Source of the DNA: JAJFFW01 sp965263375
GTDB lineage: Bacteria > Pseudomonadota > Alphaproteobacteria > Caulobacterales > Parvularculaceae
Direction: 5' to 3'
NCBI GenBank assembly: GCA_965263375.1
Contig: OZ253669.1
Coordinates: 1-64,000 of the forward strand
DNA length: 64,000 bases
Shown here: positions 51,908 to 59,870 of the stretch, piece by piece
How the letters are laid out: the number at the start of each line of letters is the position of its first letter
Position numbering within the stretch: the stretch's first letter is position 1
Program-made: the position numbers and the translations under genes
Notes under the pieces: model-generated
Told to the model about the DNA's origin: nothing
Database searches by the model: none
What the model saw: only the letters and a program-made list of their open reading frames with translations

Positions 51908-52900
51908 CTAAATCAGCGTCACACCAAGGCGTTCAAACATAAGACTGTCTTTATCCTGACCCGGATTGTCAGTCGTCAAAAGCTCGTCACCAACAAAAAC
52001 AGAATTGGCGCCCGCAAGAAAACAAAGCGCTTGGGCTTCTTCGCTCATCTGCTCACGGCCAGCTGATAAGCGCACGTAAGATTCCGGCATCATGATACGC
52101 GCAACAGCAATCACCCGGGCGAAATCAACAGCAGGCAGCTGTGCACTACCACCAAGGGGCGTGCCGGTGATGCCGACAAGCGCATTAATGGGAACCGATT
52201 CCGGCGGCGGCGCCATATTGGCAAGCGCCATCAGCAAGCCAACGCGGTCTTCCGCCTGTTCACCCATGCCGACAATACCGCCGCAACAAACCTTCATGCC
52301 CGATTGGCGCACGCGGTCCAGCGTATCAATGCGGTCCTGGAACGTACGAGTTGTAACGACCTTATCGTAATACTCTTTAGACGTATCAATATTGTGATTA
52401 TAATAATCAAGACCTGCCTCAGCTAATGCATCGGCTTGGCTGTCCGTCAACATGCCAAGGGTCATGCATGTTTCAAGCCCTAAGGCTTTAACGTCTTTGA
52501 CCATATCGATCAGGTCCGGCATGTCGCGATCTTTCGGTGAACGCCATGCGGCGCCCATGCAAAAGCGCGAGGCGCCTTCGGCTTTAGCGGCTTTGGCGCC
52601 AGCCAACACAGCTTCACGGTCCATCAGCTTTTGCGCTTTTAGGCCTGTATCGAAATGCGCTGATTGACTGCAATATCCGCAATTTTCCGCACATCCGCCG
52701 GTCTTAATGGACAACAGACGAGAGGCTTGCACCTCATTGGCGTTGAAATGTTCGCGGTGTACCTGCTGGGCGCGGTAAATCAGATCCGCAAAAGGCAACG
52801 CAAAAAGGGCTTCCGCCTCCTCTCGCGTCCAATGCCGTGTTTCACCGTTAATGCTTTCCGCTTTTATGCCCTCAATTTGGCCGCGCACTTCGCCGTCCAT
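51908..52900 (-). CDS. bioB: Biotin synthase
   Basis: A 330-residue radical SAM enzyme that inserts sulfur into dethiobiotin. The radical SAM cluster C70-x3-C74-x2-C77 (GGCAENCGYCSQS) is present, as are CMGAAWRSPKDRD, YNHNIDTSKEYYDKV and the second-cluster Cys and Arg residues (GMKVCCGGIVGMGE). I prefer ATG 52900 with AAAGGG upstream over TTG 52927. No other bio genes are adjacent. The upstream gene on the same strand is a PhoD-like phosphatase. Confidence 0.95.
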   Translation of the reverse strand: MDGEVRGQIEGIKAESINGETRHWTREEAEALFALPFADLIYRAQQVHREHFNANEVQASRLLSIKTGGCAENCGYCSQSAHFDTGLKAQKLMDREAVLAGAKAAKAEGASRFCMGAAWRSPKDRDMPDLIDMVKDVKALGLETCMTLGMLTDSQADALAEAGLDYYNHNIDTSKEYYDKVVTTRTFQDRIDTLDRVRQSGMKVCCGGIVGMGEQAEDRVGLLMALANMAPPPESVPINALVGITGTPLGGSAQLPAVDFARVIAVARIMMPESYVRLSAGREQMSEEAQALCFLAGANSVFVGDELLTTDNPGQDKDSLMFERLGVTLI

Positions 52901-52935
52901 CGCAAACCCTTTATATTGTTCTTTCAACAGCTTGC

Positions 52936-54090
52936 TTAGCGCAGCTTTGAAAGATCAACAAGCTCACTCAGCACGACGTCGCCATCTTCATCGCGAATCT
53001 CGAAGGTTAAGGCGTTTTTCGCCCAATCGATGTCAACAACGCCATAGTTCGCGTCGTAAATCATATCGCCTAGGCGGTGCGGTCCAGGCTCAACATATGT
53101 CTCACCACTTTCCGCGCGCCACTTTGATGCTGGAAGATTGACCGAAGACGACGTCGCCTCAAAAAGCGGGTAATCAATCACACCATCGCGGCGGTAGAGC
53201 GCCGCCGAATGGCGATCCCCAGAAAGAAGCACCACGCCCTTGGCATCCGCCTCATCAATCGTGCGATATAGCTTTTCCCGCTCAGCAGGCAGGGTCTTCC
53301 ATGCCTCCCATCCGTGGCCTTCAGCAATCACTTGGATGGAAGACACGATTAACCGGACATCAGCGGGCTTTTTAAGCTCATCGGCTAACCAAGCCCATTG
53401 CGCATCGCCGAGCATGGTTTTGTTAGGATCGGCGTCTGGCAAGTACCGTTCTTTGCCTTTGGCGCCTTTTTCGTCAGTTTCCTTTAAAGGACTGCGGAAA
53501 TAGCGGGTGTCGAGCATAATGATTTGAAGGCGTTCGCCCTCATTTTCGCCCAAGATCCATGAGCCATAAACGCCATCACGCTCCCGGCGAGGGTCATCTG
53601 CAGATAACGCCCAAACGAATTCAAATAGCTCTTCTGATTGCTTTTTATACTGATAGTCGCCGCCAGCGTCGTTCATGCCATAGTCATGATCGTCCCACAC
53701 GGTCAGCATCGGCGCTTTTAACCGCAGCTCTTTAAAGGGCTCAGACATGGCAAGGCGCATATACGCCGCTTTTAACTCAGGCAAAGCCGGATCATTTGTG
53801 TAAACATCACCATAAACATTATCGCCAATAAACAGCGTTAAATCAGGGTTTTCAGATGCGATTTGGGTCCACATATCTTGCGAATCGAGCTGCTTAGCGC
53901 AGGAAGCAAAAACAATGCGATTATAAGTTTTCGCCCCATCAAGCGGCGCCGAAACCATAGGAGAGGCTTCAATCGCCCCCCAAGCAGCCTCTGGAGATAC
54001 TTTAGACGCAGCGTTCCCAACCGGATGGACCGTTGCGCAGCCGACCATAAAGACCGCCGCTATTGCTGATAAACACACACGCTTAAGCAT
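52936..54090 (-). CDS. PhoD-like alkaline phosphatase family lipoprotein
   Basis: A 384-residue secreted phosphoesterase. The signal peptide ends in a lipobox (FMVGC, C18). Metallophosphoesterase motifs are in order: FASCAKQLDSQDMW, GDNVYGDVYTND, WDDHDYGMND and GDRHSAALYRR. This matches the alkaline phosphatase D family that includes Fe/Ca-dependent PhoD and related phosphodiesterases. It may scavenge phosphate outside the cell. No Pho box was identified. Start ATG 54090. Confidence 0.88.
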   Translation of the reverse strand: MLKRVCLSAIAAVFMVGCATVHPVGNAASKVSPEAAWGAIEASPMVSAPLDGAKTYNRIVFASCAKQLDSQDMWTQIASENPDLTLFIGDNVYGDVYTNDPALPELKAAYMRLAMSEPFKELRLKAPMLTVWDDHDYGMNDAGGDYQYKKQSEELFEFVWALSADDPRRERDGVYGSWILGENEGERLQIIMLDTRYFRSPLKETDEKGAKGKERYLPDADPNKTMLGDAQWAWLADELKKPADVRLIVSSIQVIAEGHGWEAWKTLPAEREKLYRTIDEADAKGVVLLSGDRHSAALYRRDGVIDYPLFEATSSSVNLPASKWRAESGETYVEPGPHRLGDMIYDANYGVVDIDWAKNALTFEIRDEDGDVVLSELVDLSKLR

Positions 54091-54122
54091 CGCCTGACCC
54101 TTTTTTGTTCTTCAAAAGGGTT

Positions 54123-55355
54123 CTAACTGCTTTCCATGACAGGGGTGCGACTGGCGGCGGCGTCCGCGATCAAATGATGTGCGATCCGCTCAACCTTTGC
54201 CGCGTTATCATCCCAAGTGAATTGGCGTTTTAAGAGCCCAGCGCGCGCCGCATTGCCAAGACGGGCGCGAAGCCCAGGATCATCAATCACCGCCGCCAAC
54301 GCCGCATGCAATGCTGCTTCATTATCACGCTTAAAAAGCATGACATCCTCGCCATCTGTCACGACTTCTTTGATGTTGTCGCTATCTGGCGCGATGATCG
54401 CTTTGCCAAGGGCCATATATTCAAACAGCTTTAAGGGCGAGGCGTAATCAACCACCGCAGGCTGAAGCGCTAGATCAAAAGCGGCGACATATTCGGCAAT
54501 CTCGTCGCGTTGAACAACGCCGGTCACGGTTAGTTGTTCAAAAATCCCAAGCCGCGACGCCTGTCGTTCTAACGCTGCGCGGGCCGGGCCGTCGCCGACC
54601 AACAGCAAATGTAGGTCCTTGCGCCCTGCGCGCGCCATAAAATTTAAAACCCGGTCGACGCCGTGCCAATCGCGAACAAAGCCGGTAAATCCAAGAACCA
54701 GCTTACCGTTCAACGCATATCGTTGGCGGATTTCAATCCCATCTGGGCCATCCAGAAAAGAATGATCAACCCCATTTTGAATAACGGTAATTTTATCCTG
54801 CGCAACTTTCGCCGCTGCGACTTTCTCCGCCAGAACACCCGTTACGGGGAGGACAGCATCCGCTGAGCGCCATATCATCCGTTCCCCGAAACGCGCACAA
54901 CCTTTCAGCGCAAGAGCGCCATGCGCCGCACGCTCATCCGCAAGCGGCGCATTCACCTCCATGATCAGCGGAAGGCCCAGCAATTTAGCCAGAACGCCGC
55001 CCGCATGATAAAAAAGGTTGTAGCGCTCATAAATCACATCCGGCAAAAACTCTGAGGCTGCTTGCTGCAACCGTAACAGTCCCGGAACAGAATAAAAAAG
55101 CTCGGCCATTTCATAGAGCGCAGGAATCCGTTTGCCCCACCCTGCGCTTGACGAAGCGCCGGCAGCCAGAGGTTTTTTCCTCGCCCCTCTTAGGCGCGCC
55201 TCTTTTGACCAAGCATGAACCCCGACAGCCCGGCGCTCGCCAGGGCCGCAAATCATAATCTCGTGGCCACGCGCCGCAAGGGCGTTCGTCAGCGCATCGA
55301 TATGGACCCGCTGACCGTCGGCGGAAAGAGTGCGATGGGAATAAAGTATTCTCAT
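54123..55355 (-). CDS. GT4-family glycosyltransferase
   Basis: A 410-residue glycosyltransferase of the GT-B fold. The N-terminal Rossmann fold begins MRILYSHRTLSADGQRVHIDALTNALAARGHEI, and the C-terminal nucleotide-sugar site includes GFTGFVRDWHGVDRVLNF, LLLVGDGPARAALERQA and the EX7E-type block ALQPAVVDYASPLKLFEYMALGKAIIAPDSDNIKEV. ATG 55355 is preferred over a TTG at 55373. There is no polysaccharide cluster around it, so the acceptor is unknown. Confidence 0.88.
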   Translation of the reverse strand: MRILYSHRTLSADGQRVHIDALTNALAARGHEIMICGPGERRAVGVHAWSKEARLRGARKKPLAAGASSSAGWGKRIPALYEMAELFYSVPGLLRLQQAASEFLPDVIYERYNLFYHAGGVLAKLLGLPLIMEVNAPLADERAAHGALALKGCARFGERMIWRSADAVLPVTGVLAEKVAAAKVAQDKITVIQNGVDHSFLDGPDGIEIRQRYALNGKLVLGFTGFVRDWHGVDRVLNFMARAGRKDLHLLLVGDGPARAALERQASRLGIFEQLTVTGVVQRDEIAEYVAAFDLALQPAVVDYASPLKLFEYMALGKAIIAPDSDNIKEVVTDGEDVMLFKRDNEAALHAALAAVIDDPGLRARLGNAARAGLLKRQFTWDDNAAKVERIAHHLIADAAASRTPVMESS

Positions 55356-55527
55356 GCCCCCACAATGGGCCAATTTTCGTTAACAAGTTCTCACCAGTTT
55401 TAACGAGTTTATTGTGAAATTTTGTCCTTGTCTCATCCGTTATCGGGGCGCCCGTCTTTGGGGTGGAGGACGCCTTGTTATCCCTTCAGCAAACCGTCAA
55501 TCTGGAACAAGGATAGAGGAGACGGTA

Positions 55528-55881
55528 ATGCAGAGGAAAGTTTTCCGCGTTTTTGCTGGAACCGCCATAGTTTTAGCCTTTTGCGCAACTTACCTCGTTG
55601 CTGCAGGCCAAGCGCATGCTGGCGCCCCAACAAGCCAAGAGCGAAATTCTTCGATTGGCGGCCATATCCTTTGTGAGAACAAGCAAGGGGTAAACGTGTG
55701 CGGGGCGAATTATCAGAGCCTTGATGCAGCGCTTTTAGGCGGCGCGCGCACGCTGGCGCCGAACAAGCGGGCGAAACGATCTTTTAAAATCAAGGTGCGC
55801 AAAAAAGCGCCTCGGCGTAACGTCACCCAAGGGTTCTTTGCGGACAGAGTTAGGGGGCCAAAGCCATGGTCCGCCCATTAG
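55528..55881 (+). CDS. Small secreted basic protein of unknown function
   Basis: A 117-residue protein with a signal peptide (MQRKVFRVFAGTAIVLAFCA to AHAG) and a mature part of about 86 residues with two cysteines (ILCENKQGVNVCG) and a basic tail (NKRAKRSFKIKVRKKAPRR). GGAGAC precedes ATG 55528, so the longer frame from 55414 is rejected. I do not recognise a family. It converges with a peroxiredoxin gene. Confidence 0.65.
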   Translation: MQRKVFRVFAGTAIVLAFCATYLVAAGQAHAGAPTSQERNSSIGGHILCENKQGVNVCGANYQSLDAALLGGARTLAPNKRAKRSFKIKVRKKAPRRNVTQGFFADRVRGPKPWSAH

Positions 55882-55886
55882 CGGCA

Positions 55887-56555
55887 CTATTGCTGCTCCA
55901 CCCCATCAATCGCACTTAGGATAATATCGACCGCTGGGCGGCTTTTGTAACTCGCGTCATTCACTGCATAATCTTCTTCATATAGCTTTGCAGCGACAAC
56001 ACGCGCGGGCGTTACGATGAAAACAGCCGGATAAGGAATGCCGTAAAACCGGCTGCCTTCTTTGTGTTTCATGTTGCGCAAGCCAAAAGCGTTGATGATG
56101 TCGATTTGCGGATCGGACAATAGCGTTGGCTCAAAATCCCACTTATCTGCAAACCGTTTTTGCGCAGCCGTTTGGTCATAACTAACAAACGCTACGTTGA
56201 TGCCCCGCTGTTTAAAGGCTTGTAAGCTTTTTTGGACCTCAATCGCTTGTTGACGGCAATAAGGGCACCAATCTACGGAGCGCACAAAGAAAAGCGCCAG
56301 CCCTTTTTCGCCAACAAGGGCGTCGAAATCAGTCGCCTCGCCAGAGGCGGTTTCAACCTTTAGGTCATGGGGAATGACGGCGCCGACCGCAGGACCAAGC
56401 TCATCGCTCACTTGCTCCGCAATGGCTGATTTCACGCTAAATACAGCCATCGCCGCCATGGCGACGATCAATAAAAATCGAAAAAATGCGCTTCTATCCG
56501 CTAACGAGGCGGATGCGACGCGCGACCTTGAAGGCCTAAGATTGGGCGTATTCAT
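55887..56555 (-). CDS. AhpC/TSA-family peroxiredoxin, secreted or membrane-anchored
   Basis: A 222-residue thioredoxin-fold protein. An N-terminal hydrophobic segment (FFRFLLIVAMAAMAVFSVKSAIA) precedes the redox motif VDWCPYCRQQAIEVQKSL and the YDQTAAQKRFADKWDFEPTLLSDP segment of peroxiredoxin-like proteins. The C-P-Y-C pair looks more like a thiol-disulfide oxidoreductase than a typical 2-Cys peroxiredoxin. The start is ATG 56555 with GGAGAG upstream; GTG 56558 is less likely. Confidence 0.85.
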   Translation of the reverse strand: MNTPNLRPSRSRVASASLADRSAFFRFLLIVAMAAMAVFSVKSAIAEQVSDELGPAVGAVIPHDLKVETASGEATDFDALVGEKGLALFFVRSVDWCPYCRQQAIEVQKSLQAFKQRGINVAFVSYDQTAAQKRFADKWDFEPTLLSDPQIDIINAFGLRNMKHKEGSRFYGIPYPAVFIVTPARVVAAKLYEEDYAVNDASYKSRPAVDIILSAIDGVEQQ

Positions 56556-56831
56556 CACTGCTCTCCTAATTCCTTAATGAATATAGGAACAATCTGGCTT
56601 GGCGCCTATCACCCGAATTCACATTTCTGTCAGCCGCCGCTTCATGCATCCAATCAGATCGTTTTCTTGGTAATCGAGGGCGCTGACTTAAACTGACGGC
56701 GCCGCGCTCGCGCGCGTCTCTCGCGTCATCACAAGAACGCCAATACCTTCGCGAGGTTATTGCGCACACTGCTTAATTTCGATCAACTCCCCCCCGACAA
56801 CGCAATAATTAGAAACCGGATGGAGACAGAG

Positions 56832-57446
56832 ATGAAAAAATACCTATTAGGCGTGTTACTATCAACGGCAATCTCAAGCGGCGCCGTGGCGCAACAATCA
56901 ACAATTGATAACTCAGTAAATTCCTCAGCGATTTCAGATACAAAAGCCGCACTCATCGCGTTAGAGGCTGGTGATTATCAATCTGCAAGCAGCTTACTCA
57001 ACCAAGCTAGTCAGATCGCCAATCAATTAAACTTAAAGAGCATTTCCAATAATTTTGTCGCCGCAGCGCCCGGCTTTAATATCAGCGACGCGCGGTTCGC
57101 ATTATCAAACCCAGAGCTGCTAACCTTTGAAGATTTTATCAATGCAAACAACGTGATTGAGGCGACCGCAGCCAACCAAGACGGTCAAGAAGTGACCATT
57201 CGCGTGATCACGGACGAAGCTGCGATGGCGGCATTTGAGAATATTACCGCAGACACAAACAAAACAAAAGCAAAAGGCGTTGAAGTCGCCCAAATGCGCG
57301 GAGAACCGGCTTTGAAAACAAAAGGCGCCGACGGTTCACTGTCCGTTGTGATTATGTCCAAAGAAGACCACGCATTAATCGCAGTTGAAGGCGATAGCGA
57401 AGCCAACGTTATGGCGTTAATCGATGCAATCGAAAAAGATCAATAA
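56832..57446 (+). CDS. Secreted protein of unknown function
   Basis: A 204-residue protein with a signal peptide (MKKYLLGVLLSTAISSGAVA before QQST), a helical region with a TPR-like ALIALEAGDYQSASSLLNQASQIANQLN, and a C-terminal alpha/beta part (VIMSKEDHALIAVEGDSEANVMALIDAIEKD). GGAGA precedes ATG 56832, so a longer frame from 56760 is rejected. I recognise no family. It is followed by the repeat island and converges on mdh. GC content looks lower than in the neighbours. Confidence 0.65.
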   Translation: MKKYLLGVLLSTAISSGAVAQQSTIDNSVNSSAISDTKAALIALEAGDYQSASSLLNQASQIANQLNLKSISNNFVAAAPGFNISDARFALSNPELLTFEDFINANNVIEATAANQDGQEVTIRVITDEAAMAAFENITADTNKTKAKGVEVAQMRGEPALKTKGADGSLSVVIMSKEDHALIAVEGDSEANVMALIDAIEKDQ

Positions 57447-57475
57447 ATTAGCCGTACAAGGAAATAAGTCATTGA

Positions 57476-57494
57476 CCTCCACCAGAGGTGGAGG
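57476..57494. repeat. Dispersed hairpin repeat, copy 3
   Basis: CCTCCACC-AGA-GGTGGAGG is a perfect palindrome around AGA, preceded by aaGTCATTGA like copies 1 and 2. It lacks the AATAAAAAA tail and runs into the tandem array. Confidence 0.88.
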
Positions 57495-57513
57495 TTTGAA
57501 ACGCTTCGCTTGG

Positions 57514-57592
57514 GACCGCCAGAGGCGGTCTTTGGACCTTGAACCGCCAGAGGCGGTCTTTGGATCTGGGACCGCCAAAGGCGGTCTTTGGA
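57514..57592. repeat. Three tandem 28-base hairpin units
   Basis: Units begin near 57514, 57542 and 57570 with a period of exactly 28 bases. Each holds ACCGCC-(AGA or AAA)-GGCGGT followed by CTTTGGA. The units differ at only a few positions. Confidence 0.9.
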
Positions 57593-57612
57593 TCAACGAG
57601 CGTCTCAGTTCT

Positions 57613-57763
57613 CCTCCCCCGTTTCACGGGGGAGGTGTCGGCGAAGCCGGCGGAGGGGGCGAAACTGCGTCAACTTACTCAGGCCCATCATGATAGCATA
57701 GACCGCATCCCCCCTCCGATCCGCGCCTTCCGCGCGGATCACCTCCCCCGCAAGCGAGGGAGG
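57613..57763. repeat. Inverted pair of REP-like elements
   Basis: Unit A opens with CCTCCCCCGT-TTC-ACGGGGGAGG (57613-57635) followed by CGGC-GAA-GCCG and GGAGGGGG. Unit B runs the other way: CCCCCCTCC, GATCCGCGC-N5-GCGCGGATC (57718-57740) and CCTCCCCC (57742-57749). The arrangement resembles bacterial REP pairs (BIME-like). Confidence 0.75.
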
Positions 57764-57846
57764 AAAAACCGCCTACTGTAGATTTTAACAAGCTGATAAC
57801 GCAGACAAACTGCGGTCTCCTACCTACAATCTAGAACGCGTCCAAT

Positions 57847-57865
57847 CCTCCACCGAAGGTGGAGG
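57847..57865. repeat. Dispersed hairpin repeat, copy 4
   Basis: CCTCCACC-GAA-GGTGGAGG is a perfect palindrome followed by TTTATGATGGAATAAAAAAA, matching the tails of copies 1 and 2, and then by a terminator. Confidence 0.9.
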
Positions 57866-57883
57866 TTTATGATGGAATAAAAA

Positions 57884-57909
57884 AAGGCGCAGCCAATAAG
57901 CCGCGCCTT
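57884..57909 (-). terminator. Terminator of mdh
   Basis: AAGGCGC and GCGCCTT pair around a 12-base loop; on the minus strand TTTTTTTATTCC follows. It lies 27 bases past the mdh stop. Confidence 0.75.
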
Positions 57910-57935
57910 AATACGTATTTGAAATAGAAGATTAC

Positions 57936-58898
57936 CTATGCCAGTGAAGGCTCAAGATTCTTACAAGAAGCAACAAGCTCTTCAACCGCAGCAACTGAGT
58001 GGTCGAACATTGCTTTTTCTTCGCCTTCGAACTCAACCTCAACGATACGCTCAACACCTTCAGAGCCAAGAACGATTGGCACGCCGACATAACGGTCATT
58101 TACGCCATATTCACCGTTAAGGTAAGCCGCACAAGGAACGACAACTTTTTTATCGTTCAAATAGCTTTCAGCCATTTGGATCGCCGACGCCGCAGGGGCA
58201 TAGTAAGCAGAGCCAGTTTTAAGCAAGGCAACAATCTCGCCGCCGCCTTTACGGGTGCGATCAACAATCGCGTCAAGTTTTTCTTGTGTCGTCCAACCCA
58301 TTTTCACAAGATCAGGAAGCGGAATACCAGCCACCGTAGAATAACGCGTTAGCGGCACCATCGTGTCGCCATGACCGCCAAGAACGAACGCTGTTACGCT
58401 TTCAACAGAAACATTGAACTCTTCCGCTAAGAAATAACGGAAGCGTGCTGAGTCCAAAATACCCGCCATGCCAACGACTTTATTCTTTGGCAAGCCAGAG
58501 AATTTTTGAAGCGCCCAAACCATCGCGTCGAGCGGGTTGGTGATGCAGATAACGAGCGCGTTTGGCGCGTATTTCGCGATGCCTTCACCAACTGATTTCA
58601 TCACTTTTAGGTTGATGCCAACAAGGTCGTCGCGGCTCATGCCTGGCTTACGAGGCACGCCAGCGGTGACGATGCACACATCAGCGCCTTCGATGTCTTT
58701 ATAGTCCTGTGTGCCGCTAAGAGCGCTGTCATAGCCGTCAACAGGAGAACTTTCCGCAATATCAAGCGCTTTGCCTTCTGGAATGCCTTCAGCGATGTCA
58801 AATAAAACAACGTCCCCAAGTTCTTTTTGAGCAGCAATATGCGCAAGCGTGCCGCCAATCATGCCGGAGCCGATCAATGCGATTTTTCTACGGGCCAT
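57936..58898 (-). CDS. mdh: Malate dehydrogenase
   Basis: A 320-residue NAD-dependent enzyme that interconverts malate and oxaloacetate in the TCA cycle. The LDH-like malate dehydrogenase type is shown by IALIGSGMIGGTLAHIAAQKELGDVVLFD, ITAGVPRKPGMSRDDLVGIN (catalytic loop arginines), NPLDAMVWALQKFSG, LDSARFRYFLAEEF and VLGGHGDTMVPL with the active-site histidine. Start ATG 58898 follows GAGGAGAG. The TCA partners sucCD or sdh are not adjacent here. Confidence 0.96.
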   Translation of the reverse strand: MARRKIALIGSGMIGGTLAHIAAQKELGDVVLFDIAEGIPEGKALDIAESSPVDGYDSALSGTQDYKDIEGADVCIVTAGVPRKPGMSRDDLVGINLKVMKSVGEGIAKYAPNALVICITNPLDAMVWALQKFSGLPKNKVVGMAGILDSARFRYFLAEEFNVSVESVTAFVLGGHGDTMVPLTRYSTVAGIPLPDLVKMGWTTQEKLDAIVDRTRKGGGEIVALLKTGSAYYAPAASAIQMAESYLNDKKVVVPCAAYLNGEYGVNDRYVGVPIVLGSEGVERIVEVEFEGEEKAMFDHSVAAVEELVASCKNLEPSLA

Positions 58899-59028
58899 TC
58901 AGTCTCTCCTCTTTAGGAATATAAATCTTTTGCGTTTGCGAGAGGTCCTAACCCAAAAGTGCGGTAAGGCAAAGGGCTGCGCTAGTCGCAGTCTGACCGC
59001 CTTAAAAAACAGACACCAATTTCAGTAA

Positions 59029-59763
59029 CTAAAATTGCTTTTGGATGGAGAATTGAACCGAGGAGGCAACGAAATTATCGCCCTCTAGTGTCGACGGCTG
59101 TGAAATTGCGGGTCCCGGCACGAGCTCATCATTGCCAAAAGCGAGATCGCGGGTCGCAAAATAGGTGTAATCAAGGGCGATGCTAATCGACGGCGACACA
59201 TCATATTTCACCCCCCCTTTTGCTTGGTAAGCCAGCGCGGCGTCTTGGTTATTAGCACTCAAAATCCCAGCTGTCTGATCAAGGCTAACAAAAGCCCCGC
59301 CGAGCCCAAGACTGACAAAGGGCGTAAATGTGTTATCAGGTGCAAACTCATAAACCACATTCGACATAATGGCGTGGGTCGTCACTTGTGCATCAGGAGC
59401 GATTGTAGCGCGTGAAGTATTCGCGAAGACCTGCTGAAGAGCGCCTAAATCAGATTGGATATAACGATATTCAAGTTCCGTTCGAAAATGGCGTCCATAA
59501 TCAAAGCCTAAAGCTGCACCCAAAGTATAACCGGTTTTATTATCGGTGACTGTGGGTTCGTCAAAAACAAGCAACCCTCCGCCGACTTCGCGGTCAAATT
59601 CAAACTTGTCTATAAAACTCACACCACTGGAAAGGCGCGCATAGACGGACACGGCTTGGGTCCCGTCTTGCGCATGCGCCAATCCAAAAACCAAAGGCGA
59701 CGCTGCGCTAATCAAAAGGCTGGAAAGCTTAATCCCTTTGTGGATTGTCATCATTTTACGCAT
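59029..59763 (-). CDS. Outer membrane beta-barrel protein (OmpA/OmpW-like porin)
   Basis: A 244-residue secreted barrel protein. The signal peptide (MTIHKGIKLSSLLISAASPLVFGLAHA) precedes strands such as YTLGAALGFDYGRHFRTELEYRYIQSDLG, TTHAIMSNVVYEFAPDNTFTPFVSLGLGGAFVS and KGGVKYDVSPSISIALDYTYFATRDL, and it ends VASSVQFSIQKQF with a terminal phenylalanine. This is the eight-strand opacity/outer-membrane-barrel fold. ATG 59763 with GGGGA upstream is preferred over the longer frame. Function unknown. Confidence 0.8.
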   Translation of the reverse strand: MRKMMTIHKGIKLSSLLISAASPLVFGLAHAQDGTQAVSVYARLSSGVSFIDKFEFDREVGGGLLVFDEPTVTDNKTGYTLGAALGFDYGRHFRTELEYRYIQSDLGALQQVFANTSRATIAPDAQVTTHAIMSNVVYEFAPDNTFTPFVSLGLGGAFVSLDQTAGILSANNQDAALAYQAKGGVKYDVSPSISIALDYTYFATRDLAFGNDELVPGPAISQPSTLEGDNFVASSVQFSIQKQF

Positions 59764-59870
59764 ATCATCCCCGCGCAGCTTTAAACGCACACTCTCTTGC
59801 ACCGCACCATATAGTAAATCTCGCGCAAAACCCAATCACAACCCTAAAAGAAGCGCTAGATAAAAATCCC

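Larger units (their letters stand above)
57447..57935. other. 489-base intergenic repeat island
   Basis: This gap between a secreted-protein gene and mdh is made almost wholly of palindromes: two copies of the dispersed hairpin (57476, 57847), three 28-base tandem hairpin units (57514-57592), two REP-like hairpin units in opposite orientation (57613-57660 and 57708-57763) and a terminator. Open frames through it are repeat artefacts. Confidence 0.85.

Noticed and set aside
57466..57780. CRISPR array
   Set aside because: Repeats are palindromic units without unique spacers of constant length, and there are no cas genes.
57539..57781. Open frames through the repeat island
   Set aside because: They are made of hairpin repeats and lack a plausible start or fold.
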